A program made the position numbers and the translations under genes. DNA of 56,378 nt from DAOUMU01 sp034409055 (GTDB taxonomy: Bacteria; Chloroflexota; Anaerolineae; 4572-78; J111): NCBI GenBank assembly GCA_034409055.1, contig DAOUMU010000022.1:1-56378 (forward strand), written 5' to 3'. Shown here one piece after another: positions 33,490-42,510 of the stretch. The notes beneath the pieces are model-generated. The model was not told the DNA's origin, made no database searches, and worked only from the letters and a program-made list of their open reading frames with translations. How positions within the stretch are numbered: the stretch's first letter is position 1; every line of letters starts with the position of its first letter.

Positions 33490-34281
33490 ATGGAAGACAA
33501 ACTGGTAGATCTTGTAGTGCAGCAGGTAATGCAAAAGGTTGGCGCTGCTGGCGGTAATTCTGCACCGGCCAGTGCCGTGCAGTCTGCCGCTAATCCCGGT
33601 ATGACTGAATTCGTGGGCACGGCCTTTGGCGACACCATCGGCATCGTGATTGCCAACCTGGACCCGAGCCTCCATGAGAAGATGGGGATTGACAAGAAAT
33701 ATCGCTCGGTTGGCATCCTCAGCGCCCGGGTTGGAGCCGGGCCGCAGATTATGGCCGTGGACGAGGCGGTAAAGGCCACCAACACCGAAGTTATTTCGGT
33801 TGAATTGCCCCGTGATACCAAAGGTGGAGCCGGACACGGTTCTTTGATCCTCTTGGGGGCTGAAGAAGTTTCCGATGCCCGCCGCGGTATCGAAGTGGCG
33901 TTGAAGGACCTGGAGCGCACCTTTGGCGATGTTTATGCCAACGATGCCGGTCACATTGAGTTACAGTACACCGCTCGGGCCAGCTTTGCTTGTGAAAAAG
34001 CCTTTGGATCGCCTATTGGTCGAGCCTTTGGTCTGACCGTCGGTGCGCCGGCCGGGATCGGGATTCTGATGGTGGACGCGGCTGTCAAGTCGGCCGATGT
34101 GGATCTGATTGGCTACGCTACGCCGGCCAACGGCCTGTCCCTCACCAACGAAGTGGTTGCTTTCCTGAGCGGCGATGCCGGTGCGGTTCGACAGGCAGTC
34201 ATCACCGCTCGCGAAGTGGGCGTCAAGCTCTTGGGCACGTTGGGTGATGGTCCTAACTGCCTGGGCGTCCCGTACATTTAA
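33490..34281 (+). CDS. pduB: Tandem-domain BMC-T shell protein PduB
   Basis: A 263-residue trimer-forming shell protein with two BMC domains (about 40-145 and 150-263), including SVGILSARVGAGPQIMAVDEAVKATN and GILMVDAAVKSADVDLIGYA. The first 20 residues, EDKLVDLVVQQVMQKVGAAG, form an amphipathic helix before a Gly/Ala-rich linker, like the PduB N-terminus that ties the shell to the enzyme core. AGGAGG is eight bases upstream of the ATG. pduC follows after 39 bases. Confidence 0.94.
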   Translation: MEDKLVDLVVQQVMQKVGAAGGNSAPASAVQSAANPGMTEFVGTAFGDTIGIVIANLDPSLHEKMGIDKKYRSVGILSARVGAGPQIMAVDEAVKATNTEVISVELPRDTKGGAGHGSLILLGAEEVSDARRGIEVALKDLERTFGDVYANDAGHIELQYTARASFACEKAFGSPIGRAFGLTVGAPAGIGILMVDAAVKSADVDLIGYATPANGLSLTNEVVAFLSGDAGAVRQAVITAREVGVKLLGTLGDGPNCLGVPYI

Positions 34282-34320
34282 TTCTGGGGCAGTTAAGCCC
34301 AGTTAGGAGGCTAGAACAGA

Positions 34321-35988
34321 ATGGCAAGACGACATAAGAGATTCGAGGTTCTGGAACAGCGGGATGTCAATAAAGACGGCTTCGTAACCGAATGGCCCGA
34401 AGTCGGTCTGATCGCGATGGGCTGCCCCAACGATCCAAAACCAAGCATTAAAGTGGCAAACGGCAAGATCGTCGAAATGGACGGCAAGCGGCGAGAAGAT
34501 TTCGACTTTAACGAGATCTTCATCGCCAACTACGCCATCAACGCGGATCTTGCCGAAGAGATGATGGCTATTCCCAGTGTGGACATAGCCCGGATGATTG
34601 TCGATATCAATGTGCCTCGGGCTGAGGTAGTCAAGGTCTTCTCCGGGTTGACCCCGGCCAAAATTGCCGAGGTGATTGATGAGTTAAACGTGGTTGAAAT
34701 GATGATGGGCGTCCAAAAGATGCGGGCCCGGCGCACCATTTCTAACCAGGCTCACGTCACCAACCTGCAAGACAACCCGGTGTTGATGGCGGCTGATGCG
34801 GCCGAAGCTACCCTGTACGGTTTCGATGAGATCGAGACTACGGTGGCGGTCTTTAACTACGGCCCGATGAACGCCCTGGCTTTACTGGTGGGTGGGCAGG
34901 TTGGCAGCCCCGGCGTGCTCAGTCAGGACGCCCTGGAAGAGGCTACCGAACTGGCGTTGGGCATGGCTGGTCTCACCGCCTACGCCGAGACGGTGTCGGT
35001 TTACGGCACCGAGAAGGTCTTTGTAGATGGCGACGATACCCCCTGGTCGAAAGCTTTCCTGGCTTCAGCCTATGCCTCGCGCGGTTTGAAGATGCGCTTC
35101 ACCTCCGGCACCGGCTCCGAAGTGCAGATGGCTTACGCCGAAGGCAAGTCGATGCTCTACCTGGAGATCAAGTGCGTAATGCTGACCAAAGCGGCCGGGG
35201 TGCAGGGCCTGCAGAACGGCTCCATTAGCTGTATCGGCGTACCGGCCGGGGTACCCGGCGGTATCCGGGCGGTGCTGGGTGAAAACCTGGTCACCACCTG
35301 TTTAGACCTGGAGGTAGCTTCCGGCAACGATCAGACCTTCTCTCACTCCGATATGCGTCGAACCGCCCGCCTGCTGATGCAGTTCCTGCCCGGAACGGAT
35401 TTCATTTGCTCCGGTTACAGCGCCGTGCCCAACTACGACAATATGTTTGCCGGCTCTAACGTTGATATTGACGATATAGACGACTGGCTGGTCATTCAAC
35501 GTGACCTGAAAGTGGACGGTCGCCTTAAGCCGGCCTCAGAAGAAGAGATCATCGCCATCCGCAACAAAGCGGCTCGGGCTATCCAGGCTGTCTTTGAAGA
35601 GCTGGGCCTGCCGCCCATCACCGATGCGGAAGTGGAAGCGGCCACCTACGCTCACGGAAGCGAAGATATGCCGCCGCGCGACAAGGTGCAAGACACCAAG
35701 GCCGCTCAGGATATGATGAAACGGGGCGTCACCGGCGTGGATGTGGTCAAGGCCCTGGCCAAACGCGGTTTTACCGACGTAGCCAATGCTGTCCTGGGGA
35801 TTCAGAAGCAGCGTGTGTCTGGCGACTATCTGCATACGTCGGCTATCCTGGATTCCAAATTCAACGTTATCGCTGCGGTCAATGATCTAAACGATTATCA
35901 GGGTCCTGGCACCGGCTACCGGCTGGAAGGCGCACGCTGGGAGCAACTGGCCGACATCAGGCAAGCCATTCGCCCTGAGGATATCTAG
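34321..35988 (+). CDS. pduC: B12-dependent diol dehydratase large subunit
   Basis: Converts 1,2-propanediol to propionaldehyde (and glycerol to 3-HPA) with adenosylcobalamin. The 555-residue length is normal. Recognised blocks include RFEVLEQRDVNKDGFV, WPEVGLIAMGCPNDPKPS at the N-terminus, ARRTISNQAHVTNLQDNP, RFTSGTGSEVQMAYAEGKSM, GVQGLQNGSISCIG and SGDYLHTSAI. It forms the barrel subunit of the alpha2beta2gamma2 enzyme with PduD and PduE. It cannot be told from glycerol dehydratase by eye; the pdu context suggests propanediol. AGGAGG is upstream. Confidence 0.96.
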   Translation: MARRHKRFEVLEQRDVNKDGFVTEWPEVGLIAMGCPNDPKPSIKVANGKIVEMDGKRREDFDFNEIFIANYAINADLAEEMMAIPSVDIARMIVDINVPRAEVVKVFSGLTPAKIAEVIDELNVVEMMMGVQKMRARRTISNQAHVTNLQDNPVLMAADAAEATLYGFDEIETTVAVFNYGPMNALALLVGGQVGSPGVLSQDALEEATELALGMAGLTAYAETVSVYGTEKVFVDGDDTPWSKAFLASAYASRGLKMRFTSGTGSEVQMAYAEGKSMLYLEIKCVMLTKAAGVQGLQNGSISCIGVPAGVPGGIRAVLGENLVTTCLDLEVASGNDQTFSHSDMRRTARLLMQFLPGTDFICSGYSAVPNYDNMFAGSNVDIDDIDDWLVIQRDLKVDGRLKPASEEEIIAIRNKAARAIQAVFEELGLPPITDAEVEAATYAHGSEDMPPRDKVQDTKAAQDMMKRGVTGVDVVKALAKRGFTDVANAVLGIQKQRVSGDYLHTSAILDSKFNVIAAVNDLNDYQGPGTGYRLEGARWEQLADIRQAIRPEDI

Positions 35989-36011
35989 GCGAGGTTGAAG
36001 GAGTTAAGAAT

Positions 36012-36674
36012 ATGGCACAAATAACAGAAACAATGGTCCGGGATGTGGTCAAAGAAATCCTCGCCCAAATAGGGCAGGGTAACGGCGGGTCGGCAACGCC
36101 TGTCGTGGCGGCACATCCTGCAATGGAAATGGAAATGCGGGAGTTGGGCGAAGCCAAGGTTGGTACTTCTCCTAACGAGGTAGTCATCGCTTTGGCTCCG
36201 GCTTTCGGTGACAAACTTGGTCAACACACCATCACCGGTATCCCCCACGCCGCAGTTTTACGAGAAATTATGGCCGGGGTGGAAGAACAGGGTGTCAAGG
36301 CTCGGGTGGTGCGCGTCTGGCATACCTCTGATGTGGCCTTTGTGGGGCATCAAGGCGCTCAACTGAGTGGCTCAGGTATCGCCATCGGTCTCCAATCGCG
36401 GGGTACTGTTTTGATCCACCAGCGTGACCTGAATCCGCTCCAGAATCTCGAACTGTTCCCGCAATCGCCGGTGGTTGATCTGGAGACATACCGGATGATT
36501 GGCAGCAATGCGGCCCGCTATGCCAAGGGCGAGTCACCAGCACCGGTTCCCCAGAAGAACGACCAGATGGCTCGACCCAAGTATCAGGCCATTGCCGCAG
36601 TTTATCACATTCGCGAAACCAGCTTCGTGAATCCAGATGCCGAGCCGGTTGAGCTGGACATCAAATTCAAGTAG
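36012..36674 (+). CDS. pduD: Diol dehydratase medium subunit
   Basis: The 220-residue beta subunit. Its first ~20 residues (AQITETMVRDVVKEILAQIG) are an amphipathic helix followed by a Gly/Ser linker, the encapsulation peptide type first described on PduD. The body has DEVVIALAPAFGD-like ANEVVIALAPAFG and VGHQGAQLSGSGIAIGLQSRG, which are family blocks. The mid-domain contributes to cobalamin binding. It lies 23 bases after pduC and 33 before pduE. Confidence 0.94.
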   Translation: MAQITETMVRDVVKEILAQIGQGNGGSATPVVAAHPAMEMEMRELGEAKVGTSPNEVVIALAPAFGDKLGQHTITGIPHAAVLREIMAGVEEQGVKARVVRVWHTSDVAFVGHQGAQLSGSGIAIGLQSRGTVLIHQRDLNPLQNLELFPQSPVVDLETYRMIGSNAARYAKGESPAPVPQKNDQMARPKYQAIAAVYHIRETSFVNPDAEPVELDIKFK

Positions 36675-36707
36675 TGGTCTGAGAAGAAAGTGAAGAGGTG
36701 AACTATC

Positions 36708-37226
36708 GTGTCATCGCAACAAGAATTAATCAGTGCCATTGTTCGTGAAGTAATGGCAGAACTGAATACGGGTAAGGTAGCTTCGGCACTGGGCGCATCG
36801 AATGGCAAACTGGATTACCGGCGTGACTACCCCCTGGCCGAGAAACGGCGCGAACTGGTGAAAACCGCTACCGGTAAATCGCTCGACGACATCACCCTTG
36901 ACGCCGTGGTAAGTGGTGAGGTCAAGGCTGAAGAAATCCGCATCACTCCCCAAACGCTGGAATACCAGGCTCAGATCGCCGAAAGCATTGGCCGGCCCCA
37001 ATTGGCGGCCAATATGCGGCGGGCCGCTGAACTGACCAAAGTACCCGACGAACGTATCTTGCAGATGTACAACTCTTTGCGCCCAAATCGCTCCACCAAG
37101 GCTGAACTGCTGGCCATCGCTGATGAACTGGAAGGCCAGTACGGCGCTAAGATCTGCGCTGCTTTTGTCCGTGAGGCGGCTGACGTGTACGAGCGTCGCG
37201 GCGTGCTGAAGCGGCAGAGACGGTGA
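36708..37226 (+). CDS. pduE: Diol dehydratase small subunit
   Basis: The 172-residue gamma subunit. The N-terminus (SSQQELISAIVREVMAEL) is again an amphipathic encapsulation-type helix; the body starts at LDYRRDYPLAEKRRELVKTATGKSLDDI and includes ESIGRPQLAANMRRAAELTKVPDERIL, typical of the family. It begins with GTG 36708 after GAAGAGGTGAA. After its stop a long hairpin and then 500 bases of repeats separate it from pduG. Confidence 0.94.
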   Translation: MSSQQELISAIVREVMAELNTGKVASALGASNGKLDYRRDYPLAEKRRELVKTATGKSLDDITLDAVVSGEVKAEEIRITPQTLEYQAQIAESIGRPQLAANMRRAAELTKVPDERILQMYNSLRPNRSTKAELLAIADELEGQYGAKICAAFVREAADVYERRGVLKRQRR

Positions 37227-37228
37227 TC

Positions 37229-37269
37229 GAGTAGAGACGTTGCGTAGAAGAACGACAACGTCTCTACTC
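37229..37269 (+). repeat. Perfect 14-bp hairpin after pduE
   Basis: GAGTAGAGACGTTG (37229-37242) and CAACGTCTCTACTC (37256-37269) with a 13-base loop. It has no T-run, so it may act in transcript stability or be a dispersed palindrome. Confidence 0.7.
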
Positions 37270-37731
37270 TGAGAATGTCACAGTCGGCTCAAAGAGGGTC
37301 TGGGTCTGAGATTCTCGGCGTCAGCCCGATATCAATGTGACGAATGCCAATGCCGCAGGGCTTAGCCCTGCTCAGAGTAAAAAAAATGGTCTCGTTACCA
37401 AACAGAGTTTGGTAACGAGCAAGTATCGTTTTTTGACAGTGACGGATTCTACGACGTCATTCTGGGAGCGAAGCGATGAAGGAAATTGTTTGTCTATCAC
37501 AAGCAAACGAGATTCTTCGTTAGCTTCGCTCAGAATGGCAACCCCGATTTGGTTAGGGCTTACGTAGTTGGGGAAAAATGGAACGCAGATGACGCAGACA
37601 AGCGCTGATTTTCGCTGAATTTTGTAAAATCCGCGTTTATCTGCGAATAATCAGCGTTATCAACGTTTTATTGATTTCAAGTGCGTAACTCCTATCGGTA
37701 TCAGATAAAACTTCATTCAAAAGGATAAGTT
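37270..37731. repeat. Repeat-filled gap between pduE and pduG
   Basis: Holds a degenerate family-2 CATTCTGGGAGCGAAG / CTTCGCTCAGAATGG inverted element (about 37453-37548) and a TCTGCGAATAATCAGCG-type dispersed repeat (about 37580-37660). No gene is supported; no convincing promoter was found. Confidence 0.55.
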
Positions 37732-39576
37732 GTGGGCGCCATCATTGCAGGCATAGACATCGGCAACTCGACCACGGAAGTTGCTCTGGCCGAAATAACT
37801 TACTCAAGCACGTCTCCCCGTTTCTTGGCTTCCAGCCGAGTACCGACGACCGGGATCAAGGGCACGCTGAGTAATATCCCGGGGGTTATGCATGCTTTAC
37901 GAGAGGCTGTCGAGACGGCTGGTATCGGCCTCAAAGATATCGAGTTGGCCCTGCTCAACGAAGCCACCCCGGTTATCGGCGATATCGCTATGGAAACTAT
38001 CACTGAGACCATCATCACCGAGTCTACGATGATTGGCCACAACCCCAACTCGCCGGGCGGAATGGGGATCGGGGTGGGGACGACGACTCACATTCGGGAT
38101 TTGGTTTCCGGACATCGAGGCGAACCGGTGATCGTCATCATCCCCAGGGATTACGATTTTGAGGTGGCGGCCTCGATCATCACCCGAGCCATCGAAGCTG
38201 GGGTGGATGTGCGCGGCGGTATTGTCCAGGCAGATGATGGGGTGCTCATTGCCAACCGGTTGCCAAAAGTCTTACCCTTTGTCGATGAAGTCAAGTTTAT
38301 CGACCAGGTTCCCCTGAATATGCTGTCTGCCGTTGAAGTGGGCGAGCACGGCCAGGCTATTCGCCAATTGAGCAACCCGTACGGTATCGCCACTTTGTTT
38401 GACCTGACGCCTCAAGAAACGTCGCTGGTTATCCCCATCGCCAAAGCCTTGATTGGCTTGCGCTCCGCCGTCGTCATCCGCACGCCCGAGGGGGACGTAC
38501 AAACTCGTCATATCCCGGCCGGAACGTTGAAACTAATTGGCCAGCAGCGCACGATCACCGTTGAAGTGGATCGTGGCGCCGACGCCATTATGGAGGCGAT
38601 GGGCCAGGCCGTCCCCTTGCAGAATGTTGAGGGCGAGTCGGGCACGAATGTCGGCGGGATGGTGGAACGGGTTCGCCAGACGATGAGCGATCTGACCGAA
38701 AAACCGATCTCGCAGATAAAAATCCAGGATGTCCTGGCCGTGGATTGTCTGGTACCCCAAAAAGTGGCCGGCGGTCTGGCTCAGGAATTCTCGATGGAAA
38801 ATGCGGTTGGACTGGCTGCCATGGTTCACACCGATCGTTTGTTGATGGAGCGTCTGGCCCTGGCGTTGGCCCAGGAAATTGGCATCCGGGTCGAATTAGG
38901 CGGGGTTGAAGCCAATATGGCTATCCTGGGTACGCTGACCACGCCGGGCATCGACGTGCCCTTGGCTATTCTCGACCTGGGGGCCGGCTCTACTGACGCA
39001 GCCCTACTGCAAAGAGGTCAGGCGGTCAAGAGTATGCATTTGGCCGGGGCCGGCGATATGGTGACGCTGCTCATTCAGCGTGAACTGGATCTCCCGGCCG
39101 GGGTTGAAAGCGACGTGGCCGAGCAAATCAAACGCTACCCGCTGGCCAAAGTTGAAAGTCTGTTTCACATTCGTCATGAAGATAACACGGTTCGTTTTTT
39201 TGAGGAACCGTTGAACCCCCGTCTGTTTGGGCGGGTGGCTTTGCTCACCAAAGATGGTCTGGTGCCAATTCCGACCAACCATACGGTTGATCGCATCCGC
39301 AGCGTGCGCCGGGAGGCGAAGCGCAGGGTCTTTCTGCGTAACAGTCTGCGGGCCCTCAGTTGTGTGGCCCCGGCAGGTAACATTCGCTTGATAGATTTTG
39401 TAGCTATTGTCGGTGGCTCTGGACAGGATTTTGAGATATCACAAATGTTGATGGAGGAGTTGGCCGGTTACGGCATCGTGGTCGGTACGGCCAATATCCG
39501 GGGTAAACTCGGACCGGTCAACGCGGTAGCGACCGGGCTAATCCTGAGCTATTTTGAAGGGCAGAAGGCTGGCTAG
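37732..39576 (+). CDS. pduG: Diol dehydratase reactivase large subunit
   Basis: A 614-residue actin-fold ATPase that swaps damaged cobalamin out of the inactivated dehydratase, working with PduH. The phosphate-1 strand IIAGIDIGNSTTEVALAE and phosphate-2 block LAILDLGAGSTDAALLQ are intact, as are PRDYDFEVAASIITRAI and the long insert domain with ALIGLRSAVVIRTPEGD. It starts with GTG 37732 after AAGGATAAG. pduH overlaps almost directly. Confidence 0.95.
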   Translation: MGAIIAGIDIGNSTTEVALAEITYSSTSPRFLASSRVPTTGIKGTLSNIPGVMHALREAVETAGIGLKDIELALLNEATPVIGDIAMETITETIITESTMIGHNPNSPGGMGIGVGTTTHIRDLVSGHRGEPVIVIIPRDYDFEVAASIITRAIEAGVDVRGGIVQADDGVLIANRLPKVLPFVDEVKFIDQVPLNMLSAVEVGEHGQAIRQLSNPYGIATLFDLTPQETSLVIPIAKALIGLRSAVVIRTPEGDVQTRHIPAGTLKLIGQQRTITVEVDRGADAIMEAMGQAVPLQNVEGESGTNVGGMVERVRQTMSDLTEKPISQIKIQDVLAVDCLVPQKVAGGLAQEFSMENAVGLAAMVHTDRLLMERLALALAQEIGIRVELGGVEANMAILGTLTTPGIDVPLAILDLGAGSTDAALLQRGQAVKSMHLAGAGDMVTLLIQRELDLPAGVESDVAEQIKRYPLAKVESLFHIRHEDNTVRFFEEPLNPRLFGRVALLTKDGLVPIPTNHTVDRIRSVRREAKRRVFLRNSLRALSCVAPAGNIRLIDFVAIVGGSGQDFEISQMLMEELAGYGIVVGTANIRGKLGPVNAVATGLILSYFEGQKAG

Positions 39577-39580
39577 GGGT

Positions 39581-40231
39581 ATGGCTGATCAAAACAGGGA
39601 TCGCCCCTGTATCCATGTTAGCCTGGCCGGTGGGGTCGATCCGGCGCTGTACCGGTGGGTAGAAATTGGAGCCGAAGAAGAGGGCGTCCCCTGCCGCCAG
39701 GTACAGATTTCTGAAACCGGTTTGATTGCCACGGCCTATGCCACTGCTCGGAGCTCCCGGTTTGATATCGGGGTAGTCGTGGCGCCGGACCGGGTCATTC
39801 TCCACGAGGCCCATATGCCGCCGGAGCAGCCGGTGCTCACGTTTCAAATCAAAGAGAATGCGCCCCATATTTGTCGTTTAATGGGCAGCAACGCGGCCCG
39901 GCTGGTGATCCGCTTGCCGTTCCGTTTTGATGATGAAGCGGAGCAGCCGTTTGAGCAACCTGAACGGCAGCCTCCTCAACCTGGGGCACTCCCCACGAAA
40001 GGGAGCAGATCGGCACAGATTGTCGAGCAGAGTCCGGTCAATCGACCGGCCGGCAGCAACCTGGATCGGGCTGAAATTGCGGCCCTGGCCAGGGCCATTG
40101 TGGGCAAAGCTATGGCCCGGCAGAGTTCGCCGGAGCCGGCAAATCCGCCTGTTAGCGATTTGGGGGACATCGAGGTGAAGTCAATTGCGAGAATTGTCGC
40201 TCGAATTTTTAGAGAGAGAGGTATACAATGA
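39581..40231 (+). CDS. pduH: Diol dehydratase reactivase small subunit with C-terminal extension
   Basis: The first ~115 residues match PduH (PCIHVSLAGGVDPALYRWVE, EGVPCRQVQ, GLIATAYATARSSRFDIGV, NAPHICRLMGSNAARLV). PduH is usually about 115-125 residues; this one is 216. The extra ~95 residues are a Pro/Gln-rich linker followed by two amphipathic helices, LDRAEIAALARAIVGKAMAR and EVKSIARIVARIFRERG. They look like encapsulation or targeting helices placed at the C-terminus. ATG 39581 is chosen over the upstream in-frame ATG (39554), which lies inside pduG. Its stop overlaps the next start (ATGA). Confidence 0.88.
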   Translation: MADQNRDRPCIHVSLAGGVDPALYRWVEIGAEEEGVPCRQVQISETGLIATAYATARSSRFDIGVVVAPDRVILHEAHMPPEQPVLTFQIKENAPHICRLMGSNAARLVIRLPFRFDDEAEQPFEQPERQPPQPGALPTKGSRSAQIVEQSPVNRPAGSNLDRAEIAALARAIVGKAMARQSSPEPANPPVSDLGDIEVKSIARIVARIFRERGIQ

Positions 40232-40827
40232 CGTCCAAGGCTGTAGGATTAATCGAAACTATTGGCCTGGCCGCTGCGATTGAAGCGGCTGACGCAGCCG
40301 TGAAAGCCGCCAATGTGACGCTCTTAGGGTATGAATATACCAAGGGCGAGGGGATGATCACGGTGAAAGTTGTCGGTGACGTGGGTGCGGTAAAAGCGGC
40401 GGTGTCTGCCGGAACCACGGCAGCTTTTCGAATTGGTCAGGTGAAATCGTGCCACGTCATCCCCCGGCCACACCATGAGATCGAGACGCTGATCAAGCAG
40501 ATCGATCGTGGTCCGGCCGCGGAGAAAGCCAAGGAGGAGAAGCCGAAAGCAGCCAGGCCGAAATCTGAACCACAGAAAAAAACCACAGCAAAGGCCGAAA
40601 AGCCGGCCGAGGCAATCTCGACCACGGTTGAAGCGGAGGCTAAACCGGTTGAGCAACCTGAACAAAAACCGAAACCTGCGCCCAAACGGCGCCGCCCTTC
40701 CCGTAAAAAGACCGAACCGAAACCGGTTGAGCCACCAAAACCCGAGGAACCACCGGTTGAGCCACCGAAGTCTGAGGAGCCACCGGCTGCACCAGTCGAG
40801 TCTGAAGAACCGAAACCGTCTGAGTAA
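40228..40827 (+). CDS. BMC-H shell protein with long charged C-terminal tail
   Basis: Residues 1-90 are a PduA/J-type BMC-H domain (AVGLIETIGLAAAIEAADAAV, VTLLGYEYTKGEGMITVKVVGDVGAV, CHVIPRPHHEIE). The pore loop reads TKGEGM instead of KIGSGL. Residues ~91-199 are a low-complexity Lys/Pro/Glu tail with repeats such as PPKSEEPPAAP and KKTEPKPVEPPK. Tails on BMC-H occur in PduK and EutK, but neither is clearly this one. It overlaps pduH by four bases, so it belongs to the operon. Possible role: scaffold between shell and core or outside partners. Confidence 0.9.
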   Translation: MTSKAVGLIETIGLAAAIEAADAAVKAANVTLLGYEYTKGEGMITVKVVGDVGAVKAAVSAGTTAAFRIGQVKSCHVIPRPHHEIETLIKQIDRGPAAEKAKEEKPKAARPKSEPQKKTTAKAEKPAEAISTTVEAEAKPVEQPEQKPKPAPKRRRPSRKKTEPKPVEPPKPEEPPVEPPKSEEPPAAPVESEEPKPSE

Positions 40828-40844
40828 GTCGGAGGAATGGTAGC

Positions 40845-41573
40845 GTGGAAACAATAGCTAGAGTCAATGATGCCCCGATCAATATCGAGCAGATGACCCG
40901 TGAAGTGTTGCGCCGGCTGTCGGAAAAAGCGAACGGAAACGGCCTTGAACGGGCGCCGAAACTTCAATATCGAAATGGCGTCAGAGAGCTGCAGGTCTCG
41001 ATCGGCGTCTCGGTCCGCCACGTGCACCTGTGCCCGGAGCATATCGAGATTCTGTTTGGCAAGGGTCATGATTTACACGTCTACAACGAACTGTCTCAAA
41101 AAGGTTACTACGCCGCCAAAGAGCAGGTGATGGTGGTCGGACGGAAGCGGTGTATTGAAAAGGTGCGGGTACTGGGGCCATCCCGGCCTTTCTCCCAGGT
41201 AGAGCTAGCCCAAAGCGATGCCGTGTCTATCGGGTTGAAACTGCCGGTGGCGACCGACGGTTCTGAGCCGGGCACGCAGCCGGTTACCCTGGTTGGGCCT
41301 GAGGGTACAGTTTCATTACCCGGTGGGGCCGGTGGCGGGGCCTTCCTGGCCCGGCGGCACATCCACCTGAGTGATGATACGGCCGCCCAGCTTGGCGTCA
41401 AAGCCGGAGATCTGCTCGATTTGCGTATTGATGGCCTTCGCCCCGCCACCTTGCACGGCATTCTGGCGCGGGTCAAAGCCGGCTGGCGGACCGAAGTTCA
41501 TCTGGATACCGACGAGGCCAATGCCTGCGGCATCCGAAATGGACAGATGGCCACATTGATCATTCCGGCGTGA
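40845..41573 (+). CDS. pduL: Phosphotransacylase PduL with N-terminal encapsulation-like extension
   Basis: Converts acyl-CoA to acyl-phosphate, recycling CoA in the lumen. PduL is usually about 210 residues; here the enzyme starts at about residue 48 with LQVSIGVSVRHVHLCPEH, giving zinc-binding H59 and H61; the second domain has RRHIHLSDD with H172 and H174, and EVHLD with H219. The first ~28 residues contain NIEQMTREVLRRLSEK, an amphipathic helix of the encapsulation type. GTG 40845 follows GGAGGAATGG. Confidence 0.94.
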   Translation: METIARVNDAPINIEQMTREVLRRLSEKANGNGLERAPKLQYRNGVRELQVSIGVSVRHVHLCPEHIEILFGKGHDLHVYNELSQKGYYAAKEQVMVVGRKRCIEKVRVLGPSRPFSQVELAQSDAVSIGLKLPVATDGSEPGTQPVTLVGPEGTVSLPGGAGGGAFLARRHIHLSDDTAAQLGVKAGDLLDLRIDGLRPATLHGILARVKAGWRTEVHLDTDEANACGIRNGQMATLIIPA

Positions 41574-41601
41574 GCCCGTTATTCATCAGTGAAGGATAAA
41601 A

Positions 41602-42438
41602 ATGGTCGATGAAATACTAGTTGATAAAATTGTAGCCAGGGTGATGGCTTTGCTGAATGGTGAAACGATTGACAGTTCGCCTCGCCGGGTGTTGATGCTA
41701 TTCAGTGGGGCCAGTACGGGCTTTGTGGTTGGAAAAGAGGCTATCCGGCGGCTGGCGGACTCCAGCCACAAGCTTACTGTGGTCCTGACCCCCTCTGCGG
41801 CCCATATCATTACCGAGGCCAACATTCGTCAAGCCGGGGCTGACGACATTGTTCCGCCCGGAACTTGGGTTGATGCGCCGGGCCTGGTCAAGCAGTCGGA
41901 CCTGGTGCTGGTGCCAACCTTGTCGATGAATCTGGCGGCGCGATTGGCCTTGGGTCTGATGGACTCCTTGATCTCAACGCTGGTGATCGGCTCGCTGTTG
42001 GCCGGCAAACCGGTCGTGGCCGTGCAGGACGGGGCTGACCCGAATGGGAATGCCGGCCTGGTGTTTGGGGCTACCCGTGGGGGTGCTCCCGCCCTACGGG
42101 CCAAACTGGCCGATCATTTGAAAACTTTGGCCTCATACGGGGTCGAGTTAGTCAGTGAGGGAGATTTCCTGGTGACCGTTGAGCGGCGATTGTTAACGAG
42201 GGCCGTTGCCCAACCGCCAAACGGTGACCGAAAGCCGCAACCGAGTTTCATGCTGGGCGGTAAGTCGCCTGCGATAGAGACGCTTTCCAACAGTAGAGGC
42301 AAAACAAATTTCGTGACTGAAGCCGATCTGCTGATGCTCCAACCGGGGTCTGTCCTCCGGTTAGCGCCTGGCAGCCGGCTAACACCGCTGGCTGACGATA
42401 CGGCCAAGCGACTCAATCTTCAGCTTGTGTTTGATTGA
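41602..42438 (+). CDS. Microcompartment-associated flavoprotein (Flavoprotein family-like)
   Basis: A 278-residue protein. The N-terminus EILVDKIVARVMALLNG is an amphipathic encapsulation-type helix; then RRVLMLFSGASTGFV starts a Rossmann-like strand-turn with AAHIITEANIR and LVLVPTLSMNLAARLALGLMDS, as in the flavoprotein/decarboxylase family. A long tail (~210-278) has a LMLQPGSVLRLAPGSRLTPLADD end, similar to the anti-FMN loop of that family. FMN binding is inferred. The gene sits between pduL and pduN, on the same strand. Its substrate is not known. Confidence 0.65.
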   Translation: MVDEILVDKIVARVMALLNGETIDSSPRRVLMLFSGASTGFVVGKEAIRRLADSSHKLTVVLTPSAAHIITEANIRQAGADDIVPPGTWVDAPGLVKQSDLVLVPTLSMNLAARLALGLMDSLISTLVIGSLLAGKPVVAVQDGADPNGNAGLVFGATRGGAPALRAKLADHLKTLASYGVELVSEGDFLVTVERRLLTRAVAQPPNGDRKPQPSFMLGGKSPAIETLSNSRGKTNFVTEADLLMLQPGSVLRLAPGSRLTPLADDTAKRLNLQLVFD

Positions 42439-42510
42439 GGCTCGTACCGGTTCCTACGCAGAGCGTAGAAACCAGTACGAGGTTGGAATTAATAGGGAAA
42501 GGTGACATAA

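Noticed and set aside
34321..35988. Glycyl-radical diol dehydratase
   Set aside because: The protein has PduC blocks and PduD/E/G/H/O partners; no glycyl-radical loop or activase is present.
37732..39576. A second EutJ or a DnaK
   Set aside because: Length, insert domain and position before pduH fit PduG.
40324..41069. Minus-strand readings over the BMC-H tail and pduL
   Set aside because: They overlap well-supported plus-strand genes and give low-complexity Arg/Leu or Ser/Gly products.
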